NCBI RefSeq assembly: GCF_029525555.1
Contig: NZ_JAPDHZ010000008.1
Location: 496,001 to 560,000, forward strand
Reading direction: 5' to 3'
Origin: Cohnella ginsengisoli
GTDB taxonomy: Bacteria > Bacillota > Bacilli > Paenibacillales > Paenibacillaceae
Length of the DNA: 64,000 bases
Below are positions 60,184-64,000 of this stretch, piece after piece. Position 1 is the stretch's first letter. Every line of letters starts with the position of its first letter. Position numbers and translations under genes: made by a program. The notes below the pieces were generated by a model. It worked only from the letters and a program-made list of their open reading frames with translations, was not told the origin of the DNA and did not search any database.

Positions 60184-60208
60184 CGGCCATGCCGGAGCGG
60201 CATGGCCG
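60184..60208 (-). terminator. Terminator of the serine hydrolase-SLH gene
   Basis: Perfect 10-bp stem CGGCCATGCC/GGCATGGCCG, 5-base loop, 25 bases after the stop codon; short T-rich tail. Confidence 0.75.
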
Positions 60209-60232
60209 AGCATTGTGCGATTGCGGGGCTCC

Positions 60233-62271
60233 TTACGGATAACGATGTATCATCGCGGCCGCTTCTTGTCGCAGCATCGGCTGCCTTGAACGATAATCGA
60301 ACGCCCCGTCCGCATCGGGGGTGACCTCCGGGCCATAGTAGCCGCTCGCCACAATATGTTGAACGCCGTCAAGCGCCCAGGCGTCGGTTTGCCCTTTTAA
60401 TTGAACTTTGGCAGATGGCATGATACCGAGTCCAAGCTGTAGCAGCCGGGAAAGAATAACGGCTGCCTCCTGCCGAGTAATGGAGCGATTCGGCTCGAAG
60501 GTTCCCTTTGGCATGCCGGTAATGACGCCGCCCTCGAGCGCGGTTTGAATCTCCGCTGCATACGGGCTGTTCCTGGTATCCTTGAACATAATCGGCTCCT
60601 CGGACAACTTGATGCCGAAGGTCGGAATGAGCCATCCCATGAACTGGGCTCTCGTAATCGGCTGCTCCGGATTGAAGTTCAGCGGATCTTCCCGCTCCAG
60701 CAATCCCTGCTGCCGCAAATATCGGATATCCTTTGCATAAGGCGAATCTGGCGGCACATCTGCATACAGCTTCACGTCCGGCAGCCGCTCCGACCAACTG
60801 TCGGCTTTGTTGTACTCGAAATAGGCGATGCGACCCTTATCGTCTTTCTTGAACGCGGCTAGTCGGCCTGTGTCGTCTATGAATAATAGATCCTTGAGCT
60901 GCTTCAGTTCATGCACGCCGTACGCGTCGGTCACGAGCAATCCGCCATGGGTCGCTTCAACCTCGTAATGCCATGCCGGCAGTCGCAGATCGCTGTAGGT
61001 ACCCTCCAAGTATTGGAGCTCGCTCTTAAGCGTGTTCATATAAGAAGGTGGAGACGTAACCGGTTTGGGGAAGTAGTGATCCATGAAGCTTTGGAACAGC
61101 AAGCTTCTCATCTTGCGGGCGTCCTTGGCGCTGTTGAGCGCGATAAACAATCCCGTCTTCTGCTCCGGAAGCAGCCACTGCTGAGACTGGAAGCCGGATC
61201 CCGCTCCGCTCTTGTCGATAACGAATTGTCCGTTATTGAAGTTGGGGAAGCTCGACTCGAAGCCGTAGCCGACGCCCGGGATATCCGGATGAATCGACAC
61301 ACTGTACCGCTCCATCGCCTGCATCGTCTTCTCTTGCAGAACCGCCTGGTTATCCAGCTTGCCTCCGTTTAACTCAGCGAGCATAAACCGCGCCATATCC
61401 CCCCCCCGTCGACATCAAGCCCCCGTCCGGGGGAGTTGTACGGATACGTCGTATACTGCGCGATCGGCTCGCCGGAAGCGTCGTACGGCGTAGCCAGCTT
61501 GGCGGCCAATTCCGGCATATACACGAACCGGCTATTGTCCATACCGAGCGGTTTAAAAATATGCTTCTCGATATAATCCTCGAATTTCTGTCCGGAGACG
61601 CATTCAACGAGATACCCGAGCAAATTGTAGCCGTAATTGTCATAACGGAACGCCTCTCCCGGCTTGCGGATGACGGTCGGCATGTGGTCCGCCACGAAGG
61701 CATCCAGCCTGTAGACCGGACCGTCCGGGTCGCCCTCATCCTCCGGTATGTCGGTAAAATCAAAGCCGCTCGTGTGCGTCATCAGATCTCTGGCGGTCAG
61801 CGGCGAGCCGGTTCGATTGGCGATCTTCATGCCCTTTAGGTAGCCGTTCACATCCAGATCCAGATCCAGCTTCCCCTGCTCGGCCAACTGCATGACCGCC
61901 ATCGCAGTGAACGTCTTGGAGATCGATGCCAGTCGGAATAACGTATGGCGCTCGTCTACCGGTTTCTGGGTCTCCACGTTCGCATAGCCGTAGCCTTTGT
62001 TCAGCAGCACCTTGCCGTCCTTCACGATGACAACCGATGCGCCCGCCAGCGCAGCCTTCACTTCCGGACGCGCGAAGAAGCTATCCATAAAAGCGGCGAC
62101 CTCTTGCGGGTCGGACGGCCCTGGCGCGGCTATGGATGCGGAAGCCCCAACCGATTGGGCTGAAGCGGCGTTTGGTTTTCCGACATACAGGACCGGGGTG
62201 AACAGGCCTAGCGAAAAAATCAATGCGGACGCAAGCAGCGCTCTTGGGACGTTCATGATCTTGAAGTTCAT
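60233..62271 (-). CDS. Serine hydrolase (class C beta-lactamase-like) with SLH domains (two frameshifts)
   Basis: Two corrections close together, C9 at 61399-61407 and G5 at 61429-61433, join the frames through NSPDGGLMSTGGDMARFM; total ~678 residues. Start ATG at 62271 (AAAGGAG 7 bases upstream). Signal peptide 1-38. Beta-lactamase-like domain ~50-400 with the catalytic S116-x-x-K119 (LASISKTF) and the Tyr-x-Asn (YDNYGYNLLGYLVE). Then a linker domain and SLH domains (~500-678; ITRAQFMG, ITRQEAAV, LRQEAAAM). It may be a D-amino-acid or esterase-type hydrolase acting on the wall; a true beta-lactamase role is not indicated. Immediately downstream of rlmH in the direction of transcription. Confidence 0.85.
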
Positions 62272-62517
62272 TTGCGGTCTCCTTTGTAATCGGCTTGATC
62301 TAACCTCCTGGTTATGAATCAAGCCTACCAAATGACCGTAATCCGCGAATCCGTATAGAAGGGCCAAATTGCGACGCATCCCCGCCATCTTTTTTTGCGG
62401 GATCGCGCAAAATGCCGATTCTATATCCCCGTATAGGGCAGATGTAAAAATTCCCGTTGCATTCTACCACACAAATGCGTATTTTATGCCAGGGTCGGTT
62501 AAACCACATATTTCGCC

Positions 62518-62535
62518 CTACTTGTGATACGGTTC
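62518..62535 (-). repeat. rlmH 3' end, presumed att core (site 1)
   Basis: Minus strand GAACCGTATCACAAGTAG, the last five codons and stop of rlmH (Glu-Pro-Tyr-His-Lys-stop). In staphylococci the corresponding DNA is the SCC integration site. Copies at 57155, 55366 and 39196 in the same orientation. Confidence 0.75.
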
Positions 62536-63000
62536 TCTCCGGTTAATCTTAAACGCCCGGTACACCTGCTCCAACAGCAGCACGCGCATGAGTTGGTGCG
62601 GGTAGGTCATGCGCCCGAAGCTCAGCTTCTTGTCAGCGCGCGCCAAAACCGCCGGCGAGAGGCCGAGCGAGCCGCCGATGACGAAGGCGAAGGCGCCGCC
62701 GCCGTAGACGGCTTGGCGATCCAGGTGCGCGGCAAGTTGCTCGCTGGACCAGGCGTCGCCGTCGATGGCGAGCGCGACTACGTGCGCGTCGGGTTTGAGC
62801 GCGGCGAGGATGCGCTCGCCCTCGCGGACGCGGACCTGCTCTTCTTCGGCCGGGCTCATGGCATCCGGCGTCTTCTCGTCCGGCAGCTCGCGGATATCCA
62901 GCCGGGCGTAGGCGCCCAGCCTTTTCGAATATTCGGCCACGCCGTCCGACCAGTACTTCTCCTTCAGCTTGCCCACGCACACGATTTGAATTTGCATCAT
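62518..63000 (-). CDS. rlmH: 23S rRNA (pseudouridine1915-N3)-methyltransferase RlmH
   Basis: 160 residues, the usual length. MQIQIVCVGKLKEKYWSDGV; then FVIGGSLGLSPAVLARADKK, the SPOUT knot that binds S-adenosylmethionine, and SFGRMTYPHQLMRVLLLEQV leading to YRAFKINRREPYHK, the highly conserved C-terminus. It methylates pseudouridine 1915 in helix 69 of 23S rRNA in the assembled ribosome. ATG at 63000 or 62997. Housekeeping gene; GC-rich unlike much of the region to its left. It probably marks the border between core chromosome (right) and the accessory region (left). Confidence 0.97.
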   Translation of the reverse strand: MMQIQIVCVGKLKEKYWSDGVAEYSKRLGAYARLDIRELPDEKTPDAMSPAEEEQVRVREGERILAALKPDAHVVALAIDGDAWSSEQLAAHLDRQAVYGGGAFAFVIGGSLGLSPAVLARADKKLSFGRMTYPHQLMRVLLLEQVYRAFKINRREPYHK

Positions 63001-63157
63001 CGTTCGCTCAACCGCCCTTCCGATCCTGAATCTGTTACCTACAGCTTATTCCATCGGCGGCAATGGACGCAAAAGATCCGAACCCTCGCACCGCGGCGAT
63101 GATTCGAACCTTTGCTGTCGTTATAATAGAACGAGAACGTATCGATTCGACCCGCCC

Positions 63158-63658
63158 CTATTCGCTCACATCAGCACGCACCCGCTCGATCAACTGCTTA
63201 TACGCCTCGTATTCCTTCTCCCACAACGCCTTGCGCGACTCCACCGTCCTGCCGTCCAGCAGCGCGACGATGACATCGAGGCATACATGCCAGCCGGCAA
63301 GATCGCGCGGCGTATGATCGGTGATTCGCGCGATGCGCTCGATCAGGACGAGCCGGCAGCCTTCGGGCGTCTCGTCGAGCTCGAAGCGGACCCGGTCCTC
63401 CGCCCACGTATACGCGAGCACGGCGAGCGGCTCGAGCGCGAGAATCTCCATCTGCTCCTCGTTGCCGCCGCCCATGTCGAACTTGAATGCGCCGCCTACG
63501 CACAGATCCGCCACGCTAAGTTCAGGAAACCATTTCGCAAGCTGCTCATTCTCGGTCAGCATCGCCCAGACGGACGCGACCGAGTAACCGCCCAATACAC
63601 GTTCGAATCGCGCCTCGTAAGCCTCGCCGTTCTCGATAGATCGAATGGTTGCCAGCAT
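63158..63658 (-). CDS. SRPBCC/AHSA1-domain protein
   Basis: 166 residues. ARFERVLGGYSVASVWAMLT then ENEQLAKWFPELSVADLCVG is the typical start of the AHSA1-like SRPBCC fold (strand followed by the helix-grip WxxLTxxxxLxxWF). GGAFKFDM and PLAVLAYTWAEDRVRFELDE follow, and a helical C-terminus WHVCLDVIVALLDGR closes the hydrophobic cavity. It binds an unknown hydrophobic ligand. Own transcription unit on the same strand as rlmH. Not part of the repeat-bounded region. Confidence 0.85.
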   Translation of the reverse strand: MLATIRSIENGEAYEARFERVLGGYSVASVWAMLTENEQLAKWFPELSVADLCVGGAFKFDMGGGNEEQMEILALEPLAVLAYTWAEDRVRFELDETPEGCRLVLIERIARITDHTPRDLAGWHVCLDVIVALLDGRTVESRKALWEKEYEAYKQLIERVRADVSE

Positions 63659-63679
63659 CGTCGGATGCCCCTCTCTTAT

Positions 63680-64000
63680 TTAATCAAGCAGTGGCCGGAT
63701 CGCCTCGGCCAGCACCGAAGCCGCCTGCGCATGCGCCTTCTTCCCGGGATGATTGCGCGCGCCGGCTGTATCTTCCGTCATCCCTGGCAGCGCAATGACC
63801 TTCACCTTCTCGTCGCCCGACTGCGCCCGGTACTCGCCCACCGCCCGCTCGATCGCGGGCAGCATCCCCGTGCCGAGCATGCCGTACGCCCATACGATAT
63901 GCGCGTCCCGATTGCACCGCCGCAGCTTGCCCACAAACTGCGCCACCGCCCCCCTCGAAGACCGCCAAGTCGTCCGCGTGCATCGTGCCGTCCGCATTCA
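63680..64000 (-). CDS. SGNH/GDSL-type hydrolase, C-terminal part (frameshift; continues beyond window)
   Basis: The C6 run at 63949-63954 splits the frame; with one base fewer it reads VFEGAVAQFVGKLRRCNRDA then HIVWAYGMLGTGMLPAIERA, and NHPGKKAHAQAASVLAEAIR. Asn-x-Pro-Gly...His is consistent with the catalytic Asp/His block V of a carbohydrate esterase of the SGNH superfamily (HPGxxxH). The catalytic Ser block lies beyond the window edge. No signal-peptide information. Confidence 0.7.

Noticed and set aside
62272..62517. Searched for a promoter or small RNA between rlmH and the serine hydrolase
   Set aside because: Only weak TAGAAT- and TATAGA-like hexamers without matching -35 boxes; nothing firm.
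1..64000. Searched for ccr-type serine recombinases, integrases, transposases, tRNAs and rRNAs
   Set aside because: None recognised on either strand. If the rlmH-end repeats are att sites, the recombinase must lie outside the window or have been lost.

Overview
The window looks like an accessory chromosomal region of a spore-forming Paenibacillaceae bacterium (Paenibacillus/Cohnella type). The grounds are the many S-layer-homology (SLH) anchored surface proteins, a YheC/YheD spore-coat ATP-grasp protein, MmyB-type and MalT-type regulators, strong AGGAGG ribosome sites with GTG/TTG starts, and rlmH followed by GC-rich core-like genes at the right edge. I see no rRNA, tRNA, CRISPR array or transposase.

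Layout. 1-2.5 kb: a TetR tail, an MmyB-type regulator, a flavin reductase and a Dabb protein. 2.6-11.9 kb: a truncated duplicate of the amidase-SLH N-terminus, an SLH-anchored RHS/YD-repeat protein of about 2,490 residues, and a lipoprotein. 12.1-14.9 kb: a NarL-type two-component pair. 15-17.1 kb: a gene graveyard in which divergent regulator/dehydrogenase pairs have lost their 5' halves. 17.3-20.4 kb: an amidase-SLH protein. 20.7-23.4 kb: the YheC/D-like gene and an esterase-PadR operon with a clear promoter and operator. 23.9-46 kb: a leftward-transcribed surface-protein locus in which a MalT-like LuxR regulator precedes SLH protein(s) three times; the third unit is a remnant. 46.2-57 kb: small regulator/enzyme cassettes (ArsR-MFS, nitroreductase, MerR-dehydrogenase, SDR, AhpD-DUF2892-Crp, epimerase-MerR). 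57.2-62.3 kb: a ComP/ComA-like two-component system and a serine hydrolase-SLH protein. 62.5-64 kb: rlmH, an SRPBCC protein and an SGNH hydrolase.

Main discovery. The last codons of rlmH (Glu-Pro-Tyr-His-Lys-stop) recur in the same orientation at about 57.16, 55.37 and 39.20 kb, each with synonymous or near-synonymous changes and an intact stop codon. A diverged relative of the flanking sequence lies at 23.77 kb. In staphylococci the rlmH 3' end is the attachment site of SCC elements. The simplest reading is an SCC-like, rlmH-integrated composite island in a non-staphylococcal host. Its modules would be bounded by att-like direct repeats and loaded with surface proteins and regulators. No ccr recombinase gene is visible in the window, so this remains an inference.

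Caveat. At least 25 genes are interrupted at homopolymer runs of 4-9 bases, nearly always by one base too many. Restoring one base at each site recovers full-length, family-typical proteins. I treat these as probably intact genes with sequence errors and give both the extent and the run position. Genes missing whole domains are listed as pseudogenes.
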